Source: Burkholderia stagnalis
Lineage (GTDB): Bacteria; Pseudomonadota; Gammaproteobacteria; Burkholderiales; Burkholderiaceae
NCBI RefSeq assembly: GCF_902830275.1
Contig: NZ_CADESW010000007.1
Location: forward strand, 248,001 to 312,000
Direction: 5' to 3'
Length of the DNA stretch: 64,000 bases
Shown piece after piece: positions 18,102 through 27,600 of this stretch. Within the stretch, counting starts at the first letter, position 1. Every line of letters starts with the position of its first letter. The notes under the pieces were generated by a model. The model was not told where the DNA came from, did not search any database, and saw only the letters and a program-made list of their open reading frames with translations. Made by a program: the position numbers and the translations under genes.

Positions 18102-18635
18102 GTGTCTGCTGAAGTCCAAATGATCAATCCGGCCGCGGCGAACGCGGCCACGAGCCGCCGCGATGCGGAGCATGGCGATGCGACGGGTCAGGAATTCCTC
18201 GTCTTCACGCTCGGCGACGAAGAGTACGGGATCGACATCCTGAAAGTGCAGGAGATTCGCGGCTACGACAGCGTCACGCGCATCGCGAACGCGCCCGATT
18301 TCATCAAGGGCGTGATCAACCTGCGCGGGATCATCGTGCCGATCGTCGACATGCGGATCAAGTTCCACCTGGGCCGCGTCGAGTACGACCACCAGACCGT
18401 CGTGATCATCCTGAACGTGTCGAATCGCGTGGTCGGGATGGTGGTCGACGGCGTGTCCGACGTGCTGACGCTGCAGACCGACGCGATCATGCCCGCGCCG
18501 GAATTCGGCGCGACGCTGACGACCGAGTACCTGACGGGCCTCGGCACGGTCGATGGCCGGATGCTGATCCTGATGGACATCGAGAAACTGATGTCGAGCC
18601 GGGAAATGGCGCTGATCGAGACGCTCGGCGCGTAA
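18102..18635 (+). CDS. cheW: Chemotaxis coupling protein CheW
   Basis: A 177-residue scaffold joining receptors to CheA. The CheW SH3-like fold runs from [18 protein letters not shown] to the end, with [16 protein letters not shown] and [10 protein letters not shown]. The GTG at 18102 is chosen because a GGGGG Shine-Dalgarno lies five bases before it; the ATG at 18120 is the alternative, and the first 25 residues are not conserved either way. Confidence 0.96.
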   Translation: MSAEVQMINPAAANAATSRRDAEHGDATGQEFLVFTLGDEEYGIDILKVQEIRGYDSVTRIANAPDFIKGVINLRGIIVPIVDMRIKFHLGRVEYDHQTVVIILNVSNRVVGMVVDGVSDVLTLQTDAIMPAPEFGATLTTEYLTGLGTVDGRMLILMDIEKLMSSREMALIETLGA

Positions 18636-18672
18636 GCACGGCCGGGCGCAAGGAATTTCGGGAGAATCTGCG

Positions 18673-20550
18673 ATGTTGCAAAACTGGTCGATCCGCACGA
18701 CGCTCACGGCGGTCGGGCTCATACTCGCGTGCCTCGCCGCGGCGGTCGGCGGGCTCGGCCTCTACGCGCTCCATCACGCGAGCGGTTCGCTCGACGAGAT
18801 CGCGCACGTCGACCTGCCGGCGATCCACGCGCTCGACGACACGTCGACGTACCTGCTGCGCGCCCGCGTGTCGCTCGACCGCTTCCGCGCGCTGAGCGAA
18901 GCCGGCAACGCCGACGAGGCGGCCAAGGTGCTGGCGCGCGCGCAGGAACTGTTCACGAAGTCGAGCCAGAACTGGCAGACGTTCCAGTCGACGTCGAAGG
19001 ACGGCATCGAGCCGGCGCTGCTCGACGAGCTCTCCGCCCGCTACGCGACGATCGTGAAGGACGGCGTCGAGCCGGAGTTCACGGCCGCGCGCGCGAACGA
19101 CATGGCCGCGTACCACGCGATCGCCGACACGAAGATCAGCCCGATGTTCGTCGTCTACGACCAGGCCGCGGCGGCCGTCGTCAGCGCGCTGCAGAAGCGC
19201 GCCGAAACGCGCCAGGCGGCGACGCAGACGCGGATCGCGCTGATGATCGGGCTGATCACGGCCGGCATCGCGCTGGCGGTCGTGATGGTGATCGTGATCC
19301 GCTTCGCGCTGCGCGGGCTGATCGTGCAGCCGCTCGAATCGGCGGTCGCGCACTTCGAGCGCATCGCCGAGGGCGACCTGACCGCGCCGGTGCAGGCCGC
19401 CGGCGACAACGAGATCGGCCGCCTGTTCGGCGGCATCCGCCGGATGCAGGACGCCGTCACGACGATGGTGCAGGCCGTGCATCGCGGCGCCGAGTCGGTC
19501 GACGTCGGCGCGCGCGAGATCTCGACCGGCAACACCGACCTGTCGCAGCGCACCGAGGAGCAGGCCGCGTCGCTGCAGGAAACCGCATCGAGCATGGAGC
19601 AGCTGACCGGCACCGTGCGGCAGAACGCCGAGAACGCGCGCCAGGCGAGCCAGCTCGCGGTGAACGCGTCGGACATCGCGACGCAGGGCGGCGAGGTGGT
19701 CGGCCAGGTGGTGTCGACGATGCAGGACATCGCGACGAGCTCGGGCAAGGTCGTCGACATCATCGGCACGATCGAAGGCATCGCGTTCCAGACCAACATC
19801 CTCGCGCTGAACGCGGCGGTGGAAGCGGCCCGCGCCGGCGAACAGGGCCGCGGCTTCGCGGTGGTCGCGGGCGAGGTGCGCTCGCTCGCGCAGCGCAGCG
19901 CGACGGCCGCGAAGGAAATCAAGCAGCTGATCGGCGATTCGGCGGACAAGGTGCAGAGCGGCTCCGAGCTGGTCGCGCGCGCCGGCACGACGATGGACGA
20001 GATCGTGCAGGCCGTGCGCCGCGTGACCGACATCATGGGCGAGATCAGCGCCGCGTCCGAAGAGCAGTCGACCGGCATCGAGCAGGTCAACCGCGCGGTC
20101 GGCCAGATGGACGCCGTCACGCAGCAGAACGCCGCGCTCGTCGAGCAGGCCGCGGCCGCCGCCGCGTCGCTCGAGGAGCAGACGCGCCAGATGAAGGCGG
20201 TCGTGTCGGGCTGGCGGGTGATCGGCGGCATCGCGCATACGCCCGCGAAGGCGGCGCAGCCCGCCGCGCGGCCGGCGCAGCACGCGCATGCGCCTGCACC
20301 GGCGCCCGCCGCCGCGCGTGCGCCCGCGAAGCGCGCCGCCGCCGCGATCGAACCGAAGGCCCCGGCCGCCCATGCGGCGCCGGCAGCAAGCGGTTACGCG
20401 CCGCGCCTCGCGAAGTCGGCTGCCGCCGATGCCGCGAAGCCCGCCGCGCCGGCCGCGAAGCCCGCGCTCGTGCGTCCGGCGCTGGCAGGCGAGCCGAAGC
20501 CGGCGCCTGCGGCCGCCGGCGCGTCCGACGACGATTGGGAGACCTTCTAA
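18673..20550 (+). CDS. Methyl-accepting chemotaxis protein (Tar/Tsr type)
   Basis: A 625-residue receptor: TM1 about residues 10-32, a four-helix periplasmic ligand domain, TM2 about 190-215, HAMP, then the signalling domain with methylation helices ([20 protein letters not shown]) and the hairpin tip ([20 protein letters not shown]). After the coiled coil comes an Ala/Pro-rich tail of about 100 residues ending in DDDWETF, the pentapeptide that tethers CheR and CheB. cheR starts three bases after its stop. The ligand cannot be predicted; an amino acid is typical for this ligand-domain family. Confidence 0.95.
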   Translation: MLQNWSIRTTLTAVGLILACLAAAVGGLGLYALHHASGSLDEIAHVDLPAIHALDDTSTYLLRARVSLDRFRALSEAGNADEAAKVLARAQELFTKSSQNWQTFQSTSKDGIEPALLDELSARYATIVKDGVEPEFTAARANDMAAYHAIADTKISPMFVVYDQAAAAVVSALQKRAETRQAATQTRIALMIGLITAGIALAVVMVIVIRFALRGLIVQPLESAVAHFERIAEGDLTAPVQAAGDNEIGRLFGGIRRMQDAVTTMVQAVHRGAESVDVGAREISTGNTDLSQRTEEQAASLQETASSMEQLTGTVRQNAENARQASQLAVNASDIATQGGEVVGQVVSTMQDIATSSGKVVDIIGTIEGIAFQTNILALNAAVEAARAGEQGRGFAVVAGEVRSLAQRSATAAKEIKQLIGDSADKVQSGSELVARAGTTMDEIVQAVRRVTDIMGEISAASEEQSTGIEQVNRAVGQMDAVTQQNAALVEQAAAAAASLEEQTRQMKAVVSGWRVIGGIAHTPAKAAQPAARPAQHAHAPAPAPAAARAPAKRAAAAIEPKAPAAHAAPAASGYAPRLAKSAAADAAKPAAPAAKPALVRPALAGEPKPAPAAAGASDDDWETF

Positions 20551-20553
20551 ATC

Positions 20554-21546
20554 ATGCTGTCCGCGCGCGCTTTGCATCGTGCCGAACCCCAGGACGCCCC
20601 GCACGGGGACGCTTCCCGGTCGCCGCAACGGGCGGGCGAGACGGGGCGCGACTTCGCGTTCACGTCCGCCGATTTCGCGCGCATCCGTACGCTGATCCAT
20701 CACCGTGCGGGCATCTCGCTGTCCGAGCACAAGCGCGACATGGCGTACAGCCGGCTCGCGCGCCGGCTGCGCGCGCGTGGCCTCGACTCGTTCCGCGACT
20801 ATCTCGACCTGCTCGAACAGGAAAACGATCCTGCCGAGTGGGAGGCGTTCACCAACGCGCTGACCACCAACCTGACCGCGTTCTTCCGCGAGGCGCATCA
20901 CTTTCCGATCCTCGCGGATTTCGTGAAGGGCCGCGAAGCGCCGGTGTCGGTGTGGTGCTCGGCCGCGTCGACCGGCGAGGAGCCGTATTCGATCGCGATC
21001 ACGCTGATCGAGGCGCTCGGCGACTCGGCGGCGCGCAGCGCGTCGATCCTCGCGACCGACCTCGACACGCAGGTGCTCGCGAAGGCCGAGGCCGGCATCT
21101 ACACGTACGACCAGGTCAAGCACCTGTCGCCGGAGCGCCTGAAGCGCTTCTTCCTGAGAGGCACCGGCGCGCAGGCCGGCCGCGTGAAGGTGCGCCCCGA
21201 GCTGCGCGCGATGATCCGCTTCGAGCAGCTGAACCTGACCGATGCCGACTACGGGATCCCGAAGCCGTTCGACGCGATCTTCTGCCGCAACGTGATGATC
21301 TATTTCGACAAGCCGACGCAGGGGCAGGTGCTGTCGCGCTTCGAGCCGCTCGTGAAGCCGGGCGGGCTGCTGTTCGCCGGCCACTCGGAGAACTTCACGT
21401 ACGTGACGCAGGCGTTCCGGCTGCGCGGCCAGACGGTCTACGAACTGACGCGCGCGCCGAAGGGCGCGCCGTCGGCCGGCGGCGGCGCCGCGCCGCGCGC
21501 GCGCCTGAGCGGGGCCGCGACGCCGGCCGTCGGAGAACGGCGATGA
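20554..21546 (+). CDS. cheR: Chemotaxis protein methyltransferase CheR
   Basis: A 330-residue SAM-dependent enzyme that methylates receptor glutamates. The N-terminal helical domain ([35 protein letters not shown]) is followed by the SAM-binding core with [31 protein letters not shown] and LFAGHSENF. Its beta-subdomain should bind the WETF tail of the preceding receptor. It overlaps cheD by four bases (ATGA), a sign of translational coupling. The last 20 residues are low-complexity Ala/Gly. Confidence 0.97.
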   Translation: MLSARALHRAEPQDAPHGDASRSPQRAGETGRDFAFTSADFARIRTLIHHRAGISLSEHKRDMAYSRLARRLRARGLDSFRDYLDLLEQENDPAEWEAFTNALTTNLTAFFREAHHFPILADFVKGREAPVSVWCSAASTGEEPYSIAITLIEALGDSAARSASILATDLDTQVLAKAEAGIYTYDQVKHLSPERLKRFFLRGTGAQAGRVKVRPELRAMIRFEQLNLTDADYGIPKPFDAIFCRNVMIYFDKPTQGQVLSRFEPLVKPGGLLFAGHSENFTYVTQAFRLRGQTVYELTRAPKGAPSAGGGAAPRARLSGAATPAVGERR

Positions 21547-22292
21547 GCGCGCTGCCGATCGCAACCAACCACTACTTCGACAGCCACTTCGGCCGTCCGG
21601 GCGTGAAGCTGTTGCCGAACGAGTTCTACACGACCGGCGAGGACATGGTGCTGGTGACCGTGCTCGGCTCGTGCGTGGCCGCATGCCTGCACGACCCGTA
21701 CGCGGGCATCGGCGGGATGAACCACTTCATGTTGCCCGACGACGGCGCGGACGCTTGCGCGGCCGCGTCCGAGTCGATGCGCTACGGCGCATACGCGATG
21801 GAAGTGCTGATCAACGAGCTGATCAAGGCGGGCGGCCGCCGCGAGCGCTTCGAGGCGAAGGTGTTCGGCGGCGCGGCCGTGCTCGCCGGCATGACGACGA
21901 TCAACATCGGCGACCGCAATGCGGACTTCGTGCGCCGCTACCTCGCGCTCGAGCGCATCCGCATCACGGCGGAGGACCTGCAGGACGTGCACCCGCGCAA
22001 GGTCGCGTTCATGCCGCATTCGGGGCGCGCGATGGTGAAGAAGCTGCGCCTGCAGGTGCCCGGCGTGACCGAGCGCGAAGCCGCGCTCGCGCGCCACGCG
22101 GAAGCCGTGCGCGCCCGCTCGCGCGCGCACGTGGAGCTGTTCGCCGCGCCGGCCAGGCGGCCCGCGCAGGCCGGCGGGATCAACCTCTCGAAGCAGCCGG
22201 TCGCGGCGCCGCCGGCCCGGCCGGCACGGCCGAGGATCGAATTGTTCGGTGCGCGCGGCGCAGGCGCCGCGAGCCAGACCGTATCGAAATAG
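21543..22292 (+). CDS. cheD: Receptor glutamine deamidase CheD
   Basis: A 249-residue deamidase that converts receptor Gln to Glu at methylation sites. The Cys-His-Thr site is visible: Cys in [12 protein letters not shown], His in [11 protein letters not shown], and Thr in the TTINIGDRN stretch. [10 protein letters not shown] is also conserved. The C-terminal 50 residues are Ala/Pro/Arg rich and variable. Its start overlaps the cheR stop. In species with CheZ, CheD usually acts as deamidase and not as CheC partner. Confidence 0.96.
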   Translation: MSALPIATNHYFDSHFGRPGVKLLPNEFYTTGEDMVLVTVLGSCVAACLHDPYAGIGGMNHFMLPDDGADACAAASESMRYGAYAMEVLINELIKAGGRRERFEAKVFGGAAVLAGMTTINIGDRNADFVRRYLALERIRITAEDLQDVHPRKVAFMPHSGRAMVKKLRLQVPGVTEREAALARHAEAVRARSRAHVELFAAPARRPAQAGGINLSKQPVAAPPARPARPRIELFGARGAGAASQTVSK

Positions 22293-22309
22293 CAGGAGGC
22301 AAGAACGCA

Positions 22310-23395
22310 GTGCATAAGATCAAGGTATTGTGCGTCGACGATTCGGCGCTGATCCGCAGCCTGATGACGGAGATCATCAACGGCCAGCCCGACATGGAAG
22401 TGTGCGCGACCGCGCCCGATCCGCTCGTCGCGCGCGAGCTCATCAAGCAGCACAACCCCGACGTGCTCACGCTGGACGTCGAAATGCCGCGCATGGACGG
22501 GCTCGACTTCCTCGAGAAGCTGATGCGCCTGCGGCCGATGCCGGTCGTGATGGTGTCGTCGCTGACCGAGCGCGGCTCGGAAATCACGCTGCGCGCGCTG
22601 GAGCTCGGCGCGGTCGACTTCGTCACGAAGCCGCGCGTCGGCATCCGCGACGGCATGCTCGACTACGCGGAAAAGCTCGCGGACAAGATCCGTGCGGCCT
22701 CGCGCGCCCGCGTGCGGCAGGCGCCGCAGCCGCAGGCCGCGGCCGCGCGCGCGAGCAGCGGCCACCCGGCCGCGCCGATGATCAACAATCCGCTCGTCAG
22801 TACCGAGAAGCTGATCATCGTCGGCGCGTCGACGGGCGGCACCGAGGCGATCCGCGAAGTGCTGACGCCGCTGCCGCCGGATGCGCCGGCGGTGCTGATC
22901 GCGCAGCACATGCCGCCCGGCTTCACGAAGTCGTTCGCGCAGCGCCTGAACGGCCTGTGCCGGATCTCGGTGAAGGAAGCCGAGCACGGCGAGCGCGTGC
23001 TGCCCGGCCATGCGTACATCGCGCCGGGCCATGCGCACCTGCTGCTCGCCCGCAGCGGCGCGAACTACATCGCGCAGCTGTCCGACGAGCCGCCGGTGAA
23101 CCGGCACCGCCCGTCGGTCGACGTGCTGTTCCGCTCGGCGGCGACGCACGCCGGCAAGAACGCGCTCGGCGTGATCCTGACCGGCATGGGCCGCGACGGC
23201 GCGGCCGGCCTGCTGGAGATGAAGCGCGCGGGCGCGTACACGTTCGCGCAGGACGAAGCGAGCTGCATCGTGTTCGGCATGCCGCGCGAGGCGATCGCGC
23301 TCGGCGGCGCGGAAGAAATCGTGCCGCTCGCCGACATGAGCCGCCGCGTGATGGCGCGACTCGCGACGATGGGCGATCGGGTGCAGCGCGTATAA
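22310..23395 (+). CDS. cheB: Chemotaxis response regulator methylesterase CheB
   Basis: A 361-residue two-domain enzyme. The receiver domain holds CVDDSALIR, the phospho-Asp56 (LTLDVEMP) and TKPRVG. After a linker comes the methylesterase with the catalytic Ser in [11 protein letters not shown], His in [10 protein letters not shown] and Asp in [10 protein letters not shown]. It removes receptor methyl groups after phosphorylation by CheA. The GTG start at 22310 has AGGAGG ten bases upstream. The family's proposed receptor-tail tether fits the WETF tail at 20550. Confidence 0.97.
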   Translation: MHKIKVLCVDDSALIRSLMTEIINGQPDMEVCATAPDPLVARELIKQHNPDVLTLDVEMPRMDGLDFLEKLMRLRPMPVVMVSSLTERGSEITLRALELGAVDFVTKPRVGIRDGMLDYAEKLADKIRAASRARVRQAPQPQAAAARASSGHPAAPMINNPLVSTEKLIIVGASTGGTEAIREVLTPLPPDAPAVLIAQHMPPGFTKSFAQRLNGLCRISVKEAEHGERVLPGHAYIAPGHAHLLLARSGANYIAQLSDEPPVNRHRPSVDVLFRSAATHAGKNALGVILTGMGRDGAAGLLEMKRAGAYTFAQDEASCIVFGMPREAIALGGAEEIVPLADMSRRVMARLATMGDRVQRV

Positions 23396-23461
23396 GGAAA
23401 AACGACGGAGGCGGGCTATCATGCACGCGTCCCGACGAAACGAATCTGGAAAGGAATGAAG

Positions 23462-23857
23462 ATGGACAAGAGCATGAAAATCCTGGTGGTGGACGATTTC
23501 CCGACGATGCGCCGGATCGTCCGCAACCTGCTCAAGGAACTGGGCTACACGAACGTCGACGAGGCGGAAGACGGCGCGGCCGGCCTTGCGCGGCTGCGCG
23601 GCGGCGGCTTCGACTTCGTGATCTCCGACTGGAACATGCCGAACCTCGACGGTCTGGCGATGCTCAAGGAAATCCGCGCGGACGCGACCCTCACGCACCT
23701 GCCGGTGCTGATGGTCACGGCCGAGTCGAAGAAGGAGAACATCATCGCGGCGGCGCAGGCCGGCGCGAGCGGCTACGTCGTGAAGCCGTTCACGGCGGCG
23801 ACGCTCGACGAGAAGCTCAACAAGATCATCGACAAGATGGCCAAGACCGGGAGCTGA
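23462..23857 (+). CDS. cheY: Chemotaxis response regulator CheY
   Basis: A 131-residue receiver acting on the flagellar switch FliM. DD at 11-12, phospho-Asp56 (VISDWNMP), Thr86, Tyr105 and Lys108 (GYVVKPF) match E. coli CheY closely. Two ATGs are in frame; that at 23462 is chosen because AAGGA ends six bases before it, while it abuts the ATG at 23456. cheZ starts right after. Confidence 0.97.
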   Translation: MDKSMKILVVDDFPTMRRIVRNLLKELGYTNVDEAEDGAAGLARLRGGGFDFVISDWNMPNLDGLAMLKEIRADATLTHLPVLMVTAESKKENIIAAAQAGASGYVVKPFTAATLDEKLNKIIDKMAKTGS

Positions 23858-23858
23858 C

Positions 23859-24599
23859 GTGAACGAGCCGATCCACGCGGCGATGGCCGGGGCGGGCTTC
23901 GCCGCCGACAGCTTGCCCGATGGCGCCGATCTGACGAGCGACCGCATCCTCGCGCGCATCGGCCACGTTACCCGCGCGCTGCGCGACTCGATGCGCGAAC
24001 TCGGTCTCGACAAGCATATCGAGCGCGCGGCGGAAGCCGTGCCCGACGCGCGCGATCGCTTGCGCTACGTCGCGACGATGACCGAGCAGGCGGCCGAACG
24101 CGTGCTGTCCGCGATCGAGCTGGCCAAGCCGGTGCAGGAACGCATGCAGAACGAGGCTGAGGCGCTCGACGCGCGCTGGTCGCAGTGGTATGCGGCGCCG
24201 ATCGAGCGCGCGGAGGTTCGCGAGCTGATGGACGACACGCGCGCGTTCCTGCGCGCGCTGCCGGAAGCGACGACCGCGACCAATGCGCATCTGCTCGAGA
24301 TCATGCTCGCGCAGGACTTCCAGGATCTGACCGGGCAGGTGATCAAGAAGATCACGGACATGGTCTACCTGATCGAGCAGCAGCTGCTCACCGTGCTGGT
24401 CGAGAACATCGCGCCCGAGCGGCGCGAGCAGTTCGCGGCGACCGCGGCCGCGCTCGCGCTGGAGGCCGAGCAGACGATGAGCAGCACCGGCAGCCCCGTC
24501 TCGCTGCTGAACGGCCCGCAGATCAACCCCGAAGGCAAGACCGACGTGGTCCAGGACCAGGCGCAGGTCGACGACCTGCTCGCCAGCCTCGGCTTCTGA
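23859..24599 (+). CDS. cheZ: CheY-P phosphatase CheZ
   Basis: A 246-residue, mostly helical protein. The catalytic segment [17 protein letters not shown] carries Asp156 and Gln160, equal to Asp143/Gln147 of E. coli CheZ. The C-terminus DLLASLGF is the CheY-binding peptide on a flexible tether. GTG start one base after the cheY stop. Last gene of the che operon; a very strong hairpin follows. Confidence 0.96.
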   Translation: MNEPIHAAMAGAGFAADSLPDGADLTSDRILARIGHVTRALRDSMRELGLDKHIERAAEAVPDARDRLRYVATMTEQAAERVLSAIELAKPVQERMQNEAEALDARWSQWYAAPIERAEVRELMDDTRAFLRALPEATTATNAHLLEIMLAQDFQDLTGQVIKKITDMVYLIEQQLLTVLVENIAPERREQFAATAAALALEAEQTMSSTGSPVSLLNGPQINPEGKTDVVQDQAQVDDLLASLGF

Positions 24600-24605
24600 C
24601 CGGCG

Positions 24606-24642
24606 CGTGCGGCGCCGCCCGGCAAGCGGGCGGCGCCGCACG
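24606..24642 (+). terminator. Strong hairpin at the end of the che operon
   Basis: A perfect 16-bp stem, CGTGCGGCGCCGCCCG with its complement, around a GCAAG loop, seven bases after the cheZ stop. There is no T tract, so it may stop polymerase only partly or protect the 3' end. Confidence 0.5.
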
Positions 24643-24862
24643 TCCGTCGCACCCGGATTGCGGATCGCGGCGGCCCGTCACGGCGGCCGCCTGCGCGAAC
24701 CCGGACGAACCCCAACGTCGGTCCTTGACACTTTGAAACGCCGCGCAGGCATACTACGCTTCAGCATCAAGACATCTTTTGGTTTGTCTGACATGAACCT
24801 CGGCGATGGCGCGGGCGACTCCGCCGCGCGATCGACTACGAGGCCAGTCCCTGGGGGGGAAC

Positions 24863-25366
24863 GTGAAGCTGAAACGTTTGGGCTGTGCCGTTGCGTGCGC
24901 GACGGTCTCGATGGGCGTGCTGTGGAGCATCCACGCGCACGCTGAATTGGGCGGCGCGCCGATGTCGCCGCCGGCGGACGATCATGCCGCCACCGTGCGC
25001 GCGGTGCAGCGCGCGATGCGCTCGGCCGACGGCGTGTCGGCGAGCGCGGCCACCTATACCGTGCGCGAGGTCACGCTCGGTTCCGGCACCGTGATCCGCG
25101 AATACACCTCCGCCGCGGGCAGCGTGTTCGGGCTCGCGTGGCGCGGCCCGACGATGCCGGATCTCGCGGCGCTGCTCGGCAATTATTTCCCGCAGTACAG
25201 GGCCGGCGTCGACGCGGCCCACGCGGCGCGCGGCTGGCGCGCGCCCGTGTCCGTCGAGACGGGCACCCTCGTGATCCGGACGGGCGGCCACATGGGCTCG
25301 TTCTCCGGCCAGGCCTGGCTGCCGCAGGCGCTGCCTGCCGGCCTGACCGGCAACGACATCCAGTGA
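24863..25366 (+). CDS. DUF2844 domain-containing secreted protein
   Basis: A 167-residue protein. A signal peptide (LGCAVACATVSMGVLWSIHA) ends with AHA before ELGGAP, so the mature protein is probably periplasmic. The conserved part includes YTVREVTLGSGTVIREY and VFGLAWRGPTMPDLAALLG. No catalytic motif is evident. The start is a GTG at 24863 with a G-rich Shine-Dalgarno (GGGGGGGA). It sits 16 bases upstream of the DUF3443 gene, and the two are probably co-transcribed and act together. A loose TTGACA (24725) with CATACT 19 bases on is a possible promoter. Function unknown. Confidence 0.85.
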   Translation: MKLKRLGCAVACATVSMGVLWSIHAHAELGGAPMSPPADDHAATVRAVQRAMRSADGVSASAATYTVREVTLGSGTVIREYTSAAGSVFGLAWRGPTMPDLAALLGNYFPQYRAGVDAAHAARGWRAPVSVETGTLVIRTGGHMGSFSGQAWLPQALPAGLTGNDIQ

Positions 25367-25382
25367 CAGCGGGAGACCGATC

Positions 25383-26603
25383 TTGCGCAATCCTCGTACC
25401 TTCATCCGCTGGTTCGGCGCGCTGAGCTTCGCGGCCGCGACGGCGGTGCTCGTCGCCGCATGCGGCGGCGGCGACGGCAACAACAACGGCGGCGGCTCCA
25501 CGCCGGTCGCGTCGAACACCGCGGTCATCACCGTGGATCGCGGCGTCGCGAACGTCATCAACATTCCGACCGTCAGCGTGACCGTCTGTGCGCCCGGCAC
25601 GTCGAACTGCCAGGTCGTCAACAACGTGCTGGTCGATACCGCGTCGTACGGGCTGCGGCTCGTCAGCGGCGCCGTGACGGGCGTGCTCGGCAGCCTGCCC
25701 GTGTCGACCGTGGGCGGCGCGCCGCTCGCCGAGTGCGGCAAGTTCGTGTCGACCTACACGTGGGGCTCGGTGCGCACCGCCGACCTGAAGATCGGCGGCG
25801 AAACGGCGAGCGCGCTGCCGGTGCAGGTTCTCGGCGACCTCGGCACCACGGGCGTGCCGACCTCGTGCACGAACAACGGCACGGCCGCCAACACGGCGAG
25901 CGCGCTCGGCGCGAACGGCATCCTCGGCATCGGGCCGGCGCCGCTCGACTGCGGCACGACCTGCACGACGACGACGGCCGCCGCGAGCAACAACTACTAC
26001 GCATGCCCGAACGGCAATGCGAGCTGCGCGGTGACGCTCGTGCCGCTGGCGCAGCAGGTCGCCAACCCGGTGCACCGTTTCGCGGTCGACAACAACGGCG
26101 TGATCGTGCAGATGCCGGACATCGCGAGCAGCGGCCAGGGCAGCGCGACCGGGCTGCTGACGTTCGGGATCGGCACGCAGGCCAACAATACGCTGCGCGC
26201 GAGCACCGTGCTGACGTCCACCACGACCGGCGACCTCAACGCGACGTTCCTCGGCGGCGCGGTCACCGCGTTCTTCGATACGGGCTCGAACGCGTACTTC
26301 TTCAACGATTCGACGCAGCGGATCTGCACGCGCAACACCGAGTTCTACTGCCCGGCGTCGACGGTCACCTACACGGCGACGCTCACCGGCCAGAACGGCA
26401 CGCAGAGCCAGGTGTCGATGCCGGTCGCGAATGCGGATTCGGTGTTCTCGAACGCGTCGGCGTTCGCGTTCAACGACATCGCGGGCCCGTTCGGCAACGC
26501 GGGGTGGCTCGATCTCGGCCTCACGCATTTCTACGGCAAGACGATCTACTTCGGGATGGACCGGCGCAGCAGCGGCGGCGCGGCGCCTTACGTCGCGTAT
26601 TGA
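25383..26603 (+). CDS. DUF3443 lipoprotein, pepsin-like aspartic peptidase candidate
   Basis: A 406-residue lipoprotein: lipobox LVAAC with Cys27, then a Gly/Asn linker. Two Asp-Thr motifs lie about 214 residues apart: VDTAS (Asp85) and FDTGS (Asp299). Between them are GILGIG (179-184) and TGLLTFGIGT, and near the end WLDLGLTHFYGK then YFGMD. These recall the order of pepsin landmarks: first DTGS, GILGL, the GxLxFGG strand, second DTG, and the ILG...FL..yY..FD end. The first motif has Ala for Gly. Cysteines are many (CTNN, LDCGTTC, CPNG, ICTRN, FYC), fitting disulfides outside the cytoplasm. Start is TTG with GGGAGA upstream. Peptidase activity is inference; DUF assignment is from memory. Confidence 0.85.
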   Translation: MRNPRTFIRWFGALSFAAATAVLVAACGGGDGNNNGGGSTPVASNTAVITVDRGVANVINIPTVSVTVCAPGTSNCQVVNNVLVDTASYGLRLVSGAVTGVLGSLPVSTVGGAPLAECGKFVSTYTWGSVRTADLKIGGETASALPVQVLGDLGTTGVPTSCTNNGTAANTASALGANGILGIGPAPLDCGTTCTTTTAAASNNYYACPNGNASCAVTLVPLAQQVANPVHRFAVDNNGVIVQMPDIASSGQGSATGLLTFGIGTQANNTLRASTVLTSTTTGDLNATFLGGAVTAFFDTGSNAYFFNDSTQRICTRNTEFYCPASTVTYTATLTGQNGTQSQVSMPVANADSVFSNASAFAFNDIAGPFGNAGWLDLGLTHFYGKTIYFGMDRRSSGGAAPYVAY

Positions 26604-26910
26604 ACGGCATTACGCAGGCGGCATGACGAGGGGGGCGAGCAATCGCCCCCTTTTCTTCTGTCGGCCGGGGCGGCGGGATATTCCGGCAACAAATGCGCGG
26701 GCGATTATCGCGTCGATAACGGCACGCCGCCGTGATTTAAAAAACGAAATGACGCGTTACGTCATTGATTAAATCGATCCGGCTGCAGCCGCGCCGCCCG
26801 GCGTAAAGCGCTGCCCGGGGCTGCCGCAAAAGTGGCTGATTTCCTGAAAATCCCGCCTATACTTCACGCGTTGGTCCGGTGTCGTTCAAATAGAACAGGA
26901 GGTCAATAAA
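26604..26910. other. Intergenic region before the DUF805 gene
   Basis: Holds the DUF3443 terminator (26631-26659) and, at 26858-26863, a TATACT that could be the -10 of the DUF805 gene; no convincing -35 is seen. No other gene is supported. Confidence 0.45.
26631..26659 (+). terminator. Terminator of the DUF2844-DUF3443 unit
   Basis: GGGGGCGA and TCGCCCCC form an 8-bp stem with a four-base loop, followed by TTTTCTTCT, 28 bases after the DUF3443 stop. Confidence 0.85.
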
Positions 26911-27294
26911 ATGAATTTCACGGATGCAATTCAATCGGTCTTCAATCAATACGCACGATTCGACGGCCGCGCGCGTCGCGCGGAATACTGGTATTTCGCG
27001 TTGCTGACGTTCATCGTGTCGATCGCGTGCCAGCTCGTCACGATGGTCGGCCGCAGCGAGAACACGATCGCGCTGCTGCTGGCGATCGCGGCCCTGCTGG
27101 TCTCGCTGGCGCTGATCGTGCCGAGCCTCTCGGTGACGGTGCGCCGCCTGCACGATATCGGCCGCTCCGGCTGGTTCCTGCTGATCGCGCTCATTCCGGT
27201 CGTCGGCGGGATCATCCTGCTCGTCTGGATGTGCTCGCGCGGCAACAACGGCCCGAACCGCTTCGGGCCCGATCCGCTCGCCGCGGCGGCCTGA
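26911..27294 (+). CDS. DUF805 family membrane protein
   Basis: A 127-residue inner-membrane protein with three or four helices (WYFALLTFIVSIACQLV, IALLLAIAALLVSLALIV, WFLLIALIPVVGGIILLVW). The family signature is present: FDGRARRAEYWYF near the N-terminus and VRRLHDIGRSGW in the loop, with NGPNRFGPDP at the end. AGGAGG lies before the ATG. Role of the family is unknown. Confidence 0.93.
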   Translation: MNFTDAIQSVFNQYARFDGRARRAEYWYFALLTFIVSIACQLVTMVGRSENTIALLLAIAALLVSLALIVPSLSVTVRRLHDIGRSGWFLLIALIPVVGGIILLVWMCSRGNNGPNRFGPDPLAAAA

Positions 27295-27600
27295 CCCACC
27301 GGCGCGCATCGCAGGCGGCCGCGGCGGGGTGCCCGCCGCCGCCGGTCGCCGGCTGCCCGTCGCCGGAACGTAGCCGACTGTCCGTAGCCGACTGCTCGTA
27401 GCCGACTGCTCGTAGCCGGCTGCCCGTCGCCCGTTTCCAAACCGCTTTGCCTACCGGCGACCGCCGCCCGCCGCAGCGTCGCCCGATTCTCCGAAATACC
27501 CCCCTTTCCCGGCTTTGCTCGACCGATCGCCGGTTGACCGGTCCATGAATAATCGGTGTCACTGGAAAACGGCATCCCGCCGTACCCGTCTGGAGGCCCC
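27295..27600. other. Intergenic region upstream of flhB
   Basis: Contains the 14-bp tandem repeat at 27369-27424 and a symmetric stretch CCGGTTGACCGG near 27531. No gene is supported. The flhB promoter should lie here; I see no clear sigma-28 or sigma-54 match. Confidence 0.5.
27369..27424. repeat. 14-bp tandem repeat, four units
   Basis: Four contiguous 14-bp units: CGTAGCCGACTGTC, CGTAGCCGACTGCT twice, and CGTAGCCGGCTGCC. Degenerate copies extend on both sides. Confidence 0.9.

Noticed and set aside
18487-21684. Open frame of over 1,000 codons antisense to the MCP and cheR
   Set aside because: Same cause: shadow of strongly biased codons of real genes.
24725-24755. Promoter TTGACA with CATACT before the DUF2844 gene
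   Set aside because: The spacer is 19 bases and the -10 is poor, so not listed as a feature; only mentioned with the gene.
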